A stretch of 7,206 bases of DNA from contig JAQVWU010000143.1 of NCBI GenBank assembly GCA_028709565.1, forward strand, positions 1 through 7,206, read 5' to 3'. This DNA comes from Eubacteriales bacterium. GTDB taxonomy: Bacteria; Bacillota; Clostridia; Oscillospirales; CAG-272. A program made the translations under genes and the position numbers. The notes beneath the pieces were generated by a model. The model was not told where the DNA came from. It saw only the letters and a program-made list of their open reading frames with translations, and made no database searches. Below are positions 1 through 6,857 of this stretch, piece by piece; the first letter of the stretch is position 1, and the number at the start of each line of letters is the position of its first letter.

Positions 1-2
1 GG

Positions 3-1781
3 ACTATGTATACGCCGCTCGCCATTATGACAGACTTTTTTTCCGGATGGGTTCCGCCGCGTCATCTGTACACCGGTGATATATATAAAGTATGGGGAAA
101 CCTGCCTTATAACACCGGCGATTACCAGCTGCATCTGTTATTTGCCCAATTGTTTCCCGGATATGAAAACGCGGGTTTTTATCGCGACGAACGTGGCTTT
201 CTTACACCGGCACCATACGGTGAAATTGCCGATGTTCTATTATCGGATACCCGTTTTAAAATACTAAACCGTTATACAACGCTGTTCATAAGTGAGGAAA
301 CAGCGATTGACCTGGAATTATATATAAAATTAAACCAATTTGTCCGCGAAGGTGGTCATATAATAATTTTTATCAATACAGTTTTAAAAAATAAATCGAT
401 TTCTGATTATTTTTGCGGTCAGGATTACAACGAATTGTTTAAAACGGATAACAACCGGGATACCGTCATTGAAAACAAAATAGGGAAGGGCAGAGTATCA
501 ATTATTAACATTACGGAATCGCTGGAACCATGTGAGACAGCGTTTGTATATAAGAACAATATAAACGAAGATATACCTCATCCGTATAAATTCAAACCCG
601 GTATTACGGCATTCCTGCACGAAACATTCAATAATTTGAAAATAATATCGGTTGATAATCCTCGGTTATCGTATACACTGGATATAATAAACGCAAATAC
701 ATACACACTTTATGTTGCCAACAACACGCTCAATACGGAAACGTATGACATTCTAACTTCCGAAGGTAATATATTATCGGTCACCGAACTGCCGATTACC
801 GACGGAACCGAAACGCTACCAGAGTTTTTACCGCGCGGATATTCCGACAGGACAATGGGTTTATATATGGCAGGTACATACAAATTAAAACCATATGACT
901 GCAGGTTATACAGGATAATCACAGAGGGAATTCGCCTTAATGTAATTGCTGAATCCAATCCGAAACCACGCAATAAAAATTTATATTTATCACTCGGATA
1001 CGGAGAAAAATCAGCAAAGTCATATTTGCTTGATAATCCTACCTTTGCGCATCATTTCGGAGGAATTATGCTTCCTGCAGAATACCTGGACCGTATGGAC
1101 GACAAAACGGTTAAAAGGGAAGCGCAATATTTTAACCTTCAGAATATCGGTATTATCGTAGATTTCAGTCATATGATTAACCATTTCCCCGATCTCACTC
1201 TTATAGGTAACTTTTCCGGGCGTACGGCAGAGTCCATAAAACGTATAGAGCGTATATTAATTTTAGCGTCGAAATATCGCTGCGAAGGCGCAATCTTTTC
1301 GCTGCACCGCAACGCGGAAAATGAATACAGCCATCAAAGCGCGTTGGACGGAGCGATGGATTCACTGCGCAAAATAAACGAAATATGTTTAAAACTGAAC
1401 ATAAAATTATATGTACAGAATAGAAATGTTTTGATTTCGACAGATGAACAGCTCAGTCTTTTTTCTCAGGATAAATGCGCAGCGATCGCCTTCAATACCG
1501 CTTTCGCGTTTGCGTCAGGAATTAAAACGGATATAACAAAATACAACATATCCATGTTAATGCTTAGCGATATAAAAACTGATATATATGGTCAAAAATA
1601 CGCTGTTAATGCCCCTGTTTATAACGGAGAACATAAAAAAGAATTAAAAAGGCTGTATATTCAGGCAACCGAGCAAAAAATACCGGTTATATTATGCGCC
1701 GAATATAAATGCAATGATGAAGTAACGGCTGATTTGCTGTATTTGAGCGACTGGGTACCCGGATACTTAAAAAATTATTGA
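3..1781 (+). CDS. C-terminal part of a GH42-like glycosidase/phosphorylase-type protein with a C-terminal isomerase-like barrel (5' truncated)
   Basis: The frame is open to the left edge. The ATG at 6 has no room for a ribosome site and the first residues already look like the inside of a domain, so the true start is upstream. Residue numbers count from that ATG. Residues 1-175 resemble the glutamine-amidotransferase-like fold that follows the catalytic barrel in GH42-type enzymes: an aromatic-rich segment (TDFFSGWVPPRHLYTGDIYK, 9-28), TPAPYGEIADVLLSD (67-81), LFISEE (93-98) and the FVREGGHIIIF strand-turn (112-122). Residues 210-310 look like a beta-sandwich, with YVANNTLNTE (236-245) and ELPI (261-264). 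Residues 345-591 look like a xylose-isomerase/endonuclease-IV-like TIM barrel. The FNTAFAFASG stretch (496-505) matches the family's DTxHAFAAG motif but lacks its Asp and His. A catalytic role in sugar cleavage is likely for the missing N-terminal part. No signal peptide can be judged. GH112 phosphorylases share the barrel-amidotransferase-sandwich plan and occur beside galT/galE, but the extra C-terminal barrel does not fit them; the exact family is unresolved. Confidence 0.6.
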   Translation, partial: TMYTPLAIMTDFFSGWVPPRHLYTGDIYKVWGNLPYNTGDYQLHLLFAQLFPGYENAGFYRDERGFLTPAPYGEIADVLLSDTRFKILNRYTTLFISEETAIDLELYIKLNQFVREGGHIIIFINTVLKNKSISDYFCGQDYNELFKTDNNRDTVIENKIGKGRVSIINITESLEPCETAFVYKNNINEDIPHPYKFKPGITAFLHETFNNLKIISVDNPRLSYTLDIINANTYTLYVANNTLNTETYDILTSEGNILSVTELPITDGTETLPEFLPRGYSDRTMGLYMAGTYKLKPYDCRLYRIITEGIRLNVIAESNPKPRNKNLYLSLGYGEKSAKSYLLDNPTFAHHFGGIMLPAEYLDRMDDKTVKREAQYFNLQNIGIIVDFSHMINHFPDLTLIGNFSGRTAESIKRIERILILASKYRCEGAIFSLHRNAENEYSHQSALDGAMDSLRKINEICLKLNIKLYVQNRNVLISTDEQLSLFSQDKCAAIAFNTAFAFASGIKTDITKYNISMLMLSDIKTDIYGQKYAVNAPVYNGEHKKELKRLYIQATEQKIPVILCAEYKCNDEVTADLLYLSDWVPGYLKNY

Positions 1782-1806
1782 AATAAACAGGCGTTTATGT
1801 TATAAT
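1778..1806 (+). promoter_or_regulatory. Predicted sigma-A/sigma-70 promoter for the galT-galE operon
   Basis: A -35 box TTGAAA (1778-1783) is followed by a 17-base spacer and a perfect -10 box TATAAT (1801-1806). An extended -10 TG lies at 1798-1799, one base before the -10 box. The expected start of transcription is near 1812-1814, giving a leader of about 28 bases before the galT TTG. The -35 box includes the TGA stop (1779-1781) of the upstream gene. No terminator hairpin separates the two genes, so read-through from upstream could add to this promoter. Confidence 0.8.
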
Positions 1807-1820
1807 TATTAATGAATAAT
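1805..1820 (+). promoter_or_regulatory. AT-only inverted repeat at the predicted transcription start (possible operator)
   Basis: ATTATT (1805-1810) and AATAAT (1815-1820) form a perfect 6-base inverted repeat around AATG. It overlaps the end of the -10 box and the predicted start site, where a repressor would block transcription. Because both arms are pure A/T, chance is a serious alternative, and it is too weak to be a terminator. Confidence 0.2.
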
Positions 1821-1825
1821 AATGC

Positions 1826-1834
1826 AAAAGAGGT
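1826..1834 (+). promoter_or_regulatory. Ribosome binding site of galT
   Basis: AAAAGAGGT ends its AGAGG core at 1833, eight bases before the TTG at 1842. This spacing selects the TTG start. The two nearby ATGs (1835 and 1838) are out of frame, and an in-frame TGA at 1839-1841 lies immediately before the TTG. Confidence 0.75.
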
Positions 1835-1841
1835 ATGATGA

Positions 1842-2888
1842 TTGGCTGAATTAAGGTGGAACCCCATGATAAGGGACTGGGTAATAATAGCTCCGAAACG
1901 ACAAAACAGACCGGATGAAAATACCGAAAGCGCGAAAAAAAAGATACTATGCCCGTTTTGTCCGGGAAATAATGATAAGCTGCCCTCATATTATGATGTC
2001 TGGCAGCATGATAACGATTTTCCGGCATTATCCGCTCAAAGTGACGATGCAAAGATCAGTAAAGACATCATGAGCGAGCATGGCGGTGATATATATAAAG
2101 CCGTACCGTCATACGGGAAATGCGAAGTTATTTTATATTCATCCGATCATAACAGTTCGCTGAGTCTTCTGCCAGAAGAGCATCTAGTGAAACTCGTGGA
2201 ATTATGGTCAAACCGTTATAAAATATTGTCCGCTGACCCGAAAATAAAATATGTTTTTATTTTTGAAAACAGGGGGGACAAAGTGGGAGTGACCATATCC
2301 CATCCTCATGGTCAAATATACGCATATTCGACGCTGCCAAAAAAAATCGAGGTCGAACTTGAAAGTTCTAAAATGTTTTACGAAGAACAAAATAAATGCC
2401 TGTTCTGCCGCATAAACGAAGAGGAAGCTGAATTCAAACGCAGAGTTATTTATAAAAATAAGCATTTTATAGCATATGTGCCCTTCTTTACCGATTACGC
2501 GTTCGGAGTTTATATTGCATCTGTATACCATAAAACAAAAATAACCGATTTTACAACCGATGAAGAAAAAAGGTCTCTTGCCGATATAATAAAAATGATA
2601 ACCGGAGCATATGACAAGCTCTATGACATACCATTCCCGTATATGATGTGTATGCACAATGCTCCCTGCAATATCGACGAAAAACATACGGGTTTCGAAG
2701 ATTATTATCATTTTCATATAGAATTTTATCCGCCGCTTCGCAATAAATATCAGCAGCAATACCAGGCATCTTCCGAAACAGGGGTTTGGGCCCACGGAAA
2801 TCCAACCAACCCCGAAGATAAAGCGGTTGATTTGCGTATAGCACTGCTGAAATTCCGGGAAGGCATCGAACAGCCGAAAAACAATTGA
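1842..2888 (+). CDS. galT: Galactose-1-phosphate uridylyltransferase (class I)
   Basis: This cytosolic enzyme swaps the uridylyl group between UDP-glucose and galactose-1-phosphate (EC 2.7.7.12), the central Leloir step; it is a HIT-superfamily protein. The 348-residue length is normal. The N-terminus has RWNPMIRDWVIIAPKRQNRP (5-24), typical of the family. CPFCPGN (37-43), with H103 in SSDHNSSL and H154, matches the zinc set of the E. coli enzyme (Cys, Cys, His, His). FENRGDKVGV (141-150) precedes HPHGQ (154-158), whose second His, H156, is the expected nucleophile that carries UMP. HFHIEFYPPLR (290-300) is the conserved C-terminal substrate-binding stretch. A second CxxC pair (CLFC, 186-189) lies at the start of the second HIT half. 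The TTG start is forced by a stop codon immediately upstream and is the only one that keeps the conserved N-terminus. It is the first gene after the promoter at 1778-1806, and galE follows 25 bases later. Confidence 0.96.
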   Translation: MAELRWNPMIRDWVIIAPKRQNRPDENTESAKKKILCPFCPGNNDKLPSYYDVWQHDNDFPALSAQSDDAKISKDIMSEHGGDIYKAVPSYGKCEVILYSSDHNSSLSLLPEEHLVKLVELWSNRYKILSADPKIKYVFIFENRGDKVGVTISHPHGQIYAYSTLPKKIEVELESSKMFYEEQNKCLFCRINEEEAEFKRRVIYKNKHFIAYVPFFTDYAFGVYIASVYHKTKITDFTTDEEKRSLADIIKMITGAYDKLYDIPFPYMMCMHNAPCNIDEKHTGFEDYYHFHIEFYPPLRNKYQQQYQASSETGVWAHGNPTNPEDKAVDLRIALLKFREGIEQPKNN

Positions 2889-2899
2889 TTTTTATATAT

Positions 2900-2905
2900 G
2901 GGGAG
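2900..2905 (+). promoter_or_regulatory. Ribosome binding site of galE
   Basis: GGGGAG lies eight bases before the ATG at 2914, in the 25-base gap after galT. No promoter or terminator was seen in that gap, which supports co-transcription with galT. Confidence 0.75.
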
Positions 2906-2913
2906 TTAATCTT

Positions 2914-3906
2914 ATGGCAATATTAGTTACCGGCGGTGCCGGATATATCGGAAGTCATTGCTGTATAATATTAAAGGAAAAAGGGTTTGACGTTGTCGCC
3001 GTTGATAATCTGTCGAAAGGTCACGCGGCTTCGATCGATGGTATAAATCTGTATATAGGAAATATCGGCGACTGTTTATTAATGGACAGAATTTTTTCCG
3101 AGAATAATATTGATGGTGTTATGCATTTCGCAGCTTATTCGCTGGTAGGCGAAAGCATGGAAAAGCCTTATGAATATTATCGCAACAATGTAGCGGAATC
3201 GCTTTCGTTGTTTAACAGCATGATTAAACATAATGTTAAGTATGTAGTTTTTTCATCAACCGCCGCTACCTACGGTCAGCCGGATATATCGCCTATAACC
3301 GAAAACAGCTTACAAAACCCCATAAACACATATGGTGAAACAAAGCTGGCGATTGAAAAAATGCTTAAATGGTTCGATGTCGCTTACGGATTGAAAAATG
3401 TATGTCTGCGATATTTTAATGTTGCAGGTGCGCATGTCAGCGGAACTATCGGAGAGGCTCATATCCCCGAAACTCATTTGATTCCGATCATACTGGAAGT
3501 TGCCAACGGCAAACGGGAGAAACTGAATATATACGGCAATGATTACGAAACACCTGACGGCACCTGCGTACGTGATTATATACATGTTTGCGATTTGATT
3601 GACGCACATATAAAAGCATATGAATATATGAAAAATACAGACAAAAGCGACTATTTCAATCTGGGCAGCGGAGGCGGTTATTCCAATTTGGAAATATTAA
3701 ATACGGCAAGAGCGGTAACAGGGCATGCCATCCCCGCCGAATTCTCCGCACGCCGTCCCGGTGACCCGCCGGAATTAATAGCGTCAAGTGAGAAAGCGGT
3801 GGATATACTCAATTGGAACCGTAAATACGGTATCAGAGATATCATATCTACCGCCTGGAAATGGCATGGTTCCCACCCCGACGGATACGGTAATAATCAG
3901 GTATGA
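2914..3906 (+). CDS. galE: UDP-glucose 4-epimerase
   Basis: This NAD-dependent cytosolic epimerase interconverts UDP-galactose and UDP-glucose (EC 5.1.3.2), recycling the UDP-glucose that GalT uses. It is an extended short-chain dehydrogenase of 330 residues, close to the 338 of E. coli. The Rossmann motif GGAGYIG (7-13) is followed by D31 at the end of the second strand, as expected for NAD binding. FSSTAATYG (113-121) supplies the Ser/Thr of the active site (T116 is the likely equivalent of E. coli S124). Y140 and K144 in YGETK form the catalytic YxxxK pair. RYFNVAGA (166-173) and RRPGD (280-284) are substrate-side family motifs. The residue aligned with the E. coli Y299 gate appears to be L288, so use of N-acetylated UDP-sugars cannot be excluded. 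The last codons overlap the next gene by ATGA, indicating translational coupling. Confidence 0.96.
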   Translation: MAILVTGGAGYIGSHCCIILKEKGFDVVAVDNLSKGHAASIDGINLYIGNIGDCLLMDRIFSENNIDGVMHFAAYSLVGESMEKPYEYYRNNVAESLSLFNSMIKHNVKYVVFSSTAATYGQPDISPITENSLQNPINTYGETKLAIEKMLKWFDVAYGLKNVCLRYFNVAGAHVSGTIGEAHIPETHLIPIILEVANGKREKLNIYGNDYETPDGTCVRDYIHVCDLIDAHIKAYEYMKNTDKSDYFNLGSGGGYSNLEILNTARAVTGHAIPAEFSARRPGDPPELIASSEKAVDILNWNRKYGIRDIISTAWKWHGSHPDGYGNNQV

Positions 3907-5345
3907 ATTATATAATAAACGGATATAAACCGGAGGCGATGTTTCGGTTTTTTGAAGATATATGTTCCATCCCTCACGGTTCGGGAAATGAAGATAAAAT
4001 TGCCTGTTATATTGAAAGTTTTGCGCTGGAACGCGGTTTGTATTGTTATCGTGACAGTTATAATAATGTCTTTATCCGCCGCCCCGCTACTCATGGTTAT
4101 GAGAAGCGTCCCGCCGTTCTTTTACAGGGTCACACAGATATGGTGTGTGAAAAAAATGACGACACGGTTCACGACTTCGAAAAAGACGGTCTCAAGCTCT
4201 ATATTGATGGAGATTATCTGCGTGCGCGGGGAACGACACTCGGCGGTGATGACGGCGTCGCGATAGCTTTAATGCTTTCCGTATTGGATGATGAAACGCT
4301 TATATCGCCTGAACTCGAATGTCTGTTTACATCCGGAGAAGAAATCGGTTTGACAGGAGCGGATAATTTCGATTATGGTCAGATAACCGCTCGCAGTATG
4401 ATTAACCTTGACGGTGAATCGGAAGGTGTGGCATGGGTCAGCTGCGCAGGTGGCATACATACAAAAATCAGATGTAATTGCGACAGAATCCCATTAAAAA
4501 ACAAAACGCTTCGCATACGCGTAACGGGACTTGCGGGAGGTCATTCGGGAACCGATATTGACAAAAACCGCGCGAATGCAATAAAAATAATGAGCCGAAT
4601 CTTATTGAATTTATATGATTTTGAACCGTTTAATTTATTATCAATTACGGGCGGCAATAAATCGAACGCAATACCCAGAGAATGTGAAGCATATCTGTCT
4701 GTTCTAGATCCCGAAATTGCAATAAGAAATATCCTGTTATCGGAAAGCGCGATAAAAGCGGAATTGTCGGAGGATGACGCTTCTTTTAAAGTCCATGTCG
4801 ATAAAGCGCGTAAAGAAGGCGGTATGATGACCTATAAATCAACCGCAAATCTGCTGTCACTGATTACATTGGCTCCCAACGGCGTGCTTACAATGAGTCC
4901 GTCCATTAATACGCTTGTCGAGTCATCAGCTAATTTGGGAATGATATCAAGCGATGAAAGTGAAGTCATGCTGGCTTTTATGAACAGGTCTTCCGTTGAA
5001 AGTATTATGGACTATATATGTCTGCGCTTTGAGCAACTGGCAAAGGTTACACGCTCCGATATAACGCACAGCAGCAGATATCCCGGATGGACATATAACA
5101 GCAATTCCAGGCTTCAGAAGATTTATTCGGACACATACAGACGCCTATTCGGTAATAAAACGCCTGTAATTTCTGCGGTACATGCCGGACTTGAATGCGG
5201 TGTAATAAAGAATAAAATCGAAAATATCGATATTATCTCTGTCGGACCTGAAATAAACAATATACACACACCGGATGAAGTATTAAATTTAAAGTCATTT
5301 GAACGTTTCCGGCTGCTGATTATCGAAATGCTAAACCAAATATAG
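3903..5345 (+). CDS. pepD: Xaa-His (aminoacyl-histidine) dipeptidase, M20 metallopeptidase family
   Basis: This is a cytosolic di-zinc peptidase that hydrolyses dipeptides, classically Xaa-His such as carnosine, and in some relatives Cys-Gly. The 480-residue length fits the family. Metal and catalytic residues are visible in order: H77 and D79 in GHTDMV, D116 in GGDDGVA (114-120), E146 (base) and E147 in TSGEEIGLTGA (143-153), D170 in INLDGESEG, and H455 in NIHTPDE. GGHSGTDI (212-219) belongs to the inserted lid/dimerisation part, and GLECGVI (429-435) is a typical C-terminal motif. The ATG lies inside the galE stop as ATGA and has only a weak upstream GGT-type ribosome site, so translation probably depends on ribosomes finishing galE. 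Exact substrate preference cannot be read from sequence, so the pepD symbol reflects family membership. Its place between galE and an uptake lipoprotein suggests use of peptides taken up together with sugars; that is inference. Confidence 0.92.
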   Translation: MNYIINGYKPEAMFRFFEDICSIPHGSGNEDKIACYIESFALERGLYCYRDSYNNVFIRRPATHGYEKRPAVLLQGHTDMVCEKNDDTVHDFEKDGLKLYIDGDYLRARGTTLGGDDGVAIALMLSVLDDETLISPELECLFTSGEEIGLTGADNFDYGQITARSMINLDGESEGVAWVSCAGGIHTKIRCNCDRIPLKNKTLRIRVTGLAGGHSGTDIDKNRANAIKIMSRILLNLYDFEPFNLLSITGGNKSNAIPRECEAYLSVLDPEIAIRNILLSESAIKAELSEDDASFKVHVDKARKEGGMMTYKSTANLLSLITLAPNGVLTMSPSINTLVESSANLGMISSDESEVMLAFMNRSSVESIMDYICLRFEQLAKVTRSDITHSSRYPGWTYNSNSRLQKIYSDTYRRLFGNKTPVISAVHAGLECGVIKNKIENIDIISVGPEINNIHTPDEVLNLKSFERFRLLIIEMLNQI

Positions 5346-5347
5346 AT

Positions 5348-5366
5348 TTAAGGTGATTAAGGTGAT
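5348..5366 (+). promoter_or_regulatory. Duplicated Shine-Dalgarno before the solute-binding protein gene
   Basis: The 9-base unit TTAAGGTGA occurs twice in tandem (5348-5356 and 5357-5365), followed by T. Each copy carries AAGGTGAT, complementary to the 3' end of 16S rRNA. The second copy ends about ten bases before the ATG at 5376, within the usable range; the first is probably too far to set that start. Confidence 0.7.
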
Positions 5367-5375
5367 ATTGAAATT

Positions 5376-6857
5376 ATGTTAAAATCCAAAAAAATGCTGA
5401 GTTTATTCATGAGCTGCCTGATGCTGGCAACATCGATTTTTACGGTTTCATGCAGTGATCCGGCAGAAGATAATATTGACACGGGCTCAATACTGGAAAC
5501 AACAGCCGATATTGAAACGGACAACGAAACAGACATCAGAAAAGCAATAGCGGATAATCTCCCTGAAACCGATTTCGAGGGCCAGATATTCCGTATATCG
5601 ACAAAAGAAGGCACTCTGTATGAAATTTATACGGAAGCGGAAGACGGGGAAATATTAAATGACGCCCTGTATCAACGCAATCGGACTGTTGAAGAAAGAT
5701 TTAATGTTGAGATAGCACCGCTTGTTACCAACGCAAATGACGGGAACACACATGTAAATTCGGTTACAAACACCATAATGGCAGGAGATGACGCATTTGA
5801 TCTGGCAGCTACCTATGTATATACATCAGGTACGATAATTATCGAAAAGCTATACATAAACTGGTTGTCATTACAGTATAACGATTTTACAAAACCGTGG
5901 TGGATAAACGGTATCAATGAAAAATTTCAGGTTGAAGATGTACTTTACGCGGCTGTAGGTGACATATGTATTTCGGCTTTGAAATTGACATACGGTATAT
6001 TCTATAATAAAAACATAGGGAAAAGCTACAATACAGAAGATTATTATCAGATTGTACGCGACGGTACATGGACTATCGAGTATTTTATTTCCCGGGTAAA
6101 AGATATTTATAACGATGTCAACGGCGACGGTTTGAGAGACAAAAACGATTTATACGGTTTTACCGCGGAAGCTGCGACAAACCTTGACGTTTACACATTT
6201 GCTTTTGATATTCCGATCATAGACAGAAATGACGAGGGCATACCGGAAATTGTATTAAATACCGATAAAACGATACAATCCGTTGAAACGATAAACAGAT
6301 TATATTGGGACGGCATAGGTTCATATATTCCTACCGATTACAACGAGCCGATTACAGTTTTCAAAGACGGCAACGCCATGTTTACAACAACCTGGCTGGG
6401 GAACGCCTTTTCTGTCTTTCGCGAGATGGAAGACGATTACGGAATTTTGCCATACCCCAAGTTCGATGAAAAACAGGAAATATATATGACCGGAGCTATG
6501 GATAATTATTCGGTACTCGGAGTTCCGATAACGGCAACAAATCTTGATATGATAAGCATAATAACAGAAGCTATAAACGCGGAAAGTTATAAGTCGCTGT
6601 TTCCTGTTTATTACACACAGGCGCTTCAAAATAAATTCGCGCGCGACACCGAATCAATAGAGATGATAGACATACTTATGGCAGGGCGCAATTTTGATTT
6701 CTCCACCCTGTTTGCATCCAATATACCCGGTATACCCTGGTTGTTCCGCAGTCTGGTTGCTTCAAAGAGCACGGACTTTGTTTCACAATATACAAGAACA
6801 GAAAACAGCGCTTTAGCCGGATTGGAGAAAGTACTGGATACATATAAGTCAAACTAA
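5376..6857 (+). CDS. Extracellular solute-binding lipoprotein of an ABC-type uptake system
   Basis: It is a predicted membrane-anchored lipoprotein that would capture a ligand, probably a sugar or oligosaccharide, and hand it to an ABC permease. The N-terminus has KSKK (3-6), a hydrophobic core (7-22) and a lipobox ending at C26 (TVSC), which would become the lipidated first residue. An acidic, Thr-rich linker follows (27-56). GQIFRI (69-74) and the LNDALYQRNRTVEERFNVEI stretch (94-113) are typical of the roughly 490-residue Clostridial solute-binding family. DVNGDGLRDKND (247-258) is an EF-hand-like loop with D247, N249, D251, D255 and D258 in metal-ligand spacing. NAMFTTTWLGN (333-343) and YGILPYPKFDE (355-365) match the usual C-lobe pattern. 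The ligand is not identifiable, and no permease or ATPase gene is seen in the window. It follows pepD by 30 bases, in an operon-like position. The ATG is fixed by an in-frame TAA at 5358. Confidence 0.85.
   Translation: MLKSKKMLSLFMSCLMLATSIFTVSCSDPAEDNIDTGSILETTADIETDNETDIRKAIADNLPETDFEGQIFRISTKEGTLYEIYTEAEDGEILNDALYQRNRTVEERFNVEIAPLVTNANDGNTHVNSVTNTIMAGDDAFDLAATYVYTSGTIIIEKLYINWLSLQYNDFTKPWWINGINEKFQVEDVLYAAVGDICISALKLTYGIFYNKNIGKSYNTEDYYQIVRDGTWTIEYFISRVKDIYNDVNGDGLRDKNDLYGFTAEAATNLDVYTFAFDIPIIDRNDEGIPEIVLNTDKTIQSVETINRLYWDGIGSYIPTDYNEPITVFKDGNAMFTTTWLGNAFSVFREMEDDYGILPYPKFDEKQEIYMTGAMDNYSVLGVPITATNLDMISIITEAINAESYKSLFPVYYTQALQNKFARDTESIEMIDILMAGRNFDFSTLFASNIPGIPWLFRSLVASKSTDFVSQYTRTENSALAGLEKVLDTYKSN

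Noticed and set aside
6..8. ATG at 6 as the true start of the first gene
   Set aside because: The frame is open to the left edge, there is no room for a ribosome site, and the protein begins inside a conserved domain, so the gene is cut by the window.
1835..1840. ATG codons at 1835 and 1838 as the galT start
   Set aside because: Both are out of frame with galT; an in-frame TGA at 1839-1841 leaves the TTG at 1842 as the only start that keeps the conserved N-terminus.
1782..1841. A terminator between the first gene and galT
   Set aside because: No GC-rich stem followed by a T run is present; the only inverted repeat is A/T-only and has no U tract.
2084..2100. A 17-base identity with 74-90 (CGGTGATATATATAAAG)
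   Set aside because: Both copies encode GDIYK in frame in unrelated proteins (the first gene and galT); common codons explain the match, so it is not a repeat element.
2208..2795. A 195-codon open frame on the minus strand
   Set aside because: It lies wholly antisense to galT, has no recognisable domain, and is rich in Phe, Tyr and Ile as expected from the complement of AT-rich coding DNA.
5299..5327. TTGAAC near the end of pepD as a -35 box for the solute-binding protein gene
   Set aside because: No acceptable -10 box is found at 16-18 bases spacing.
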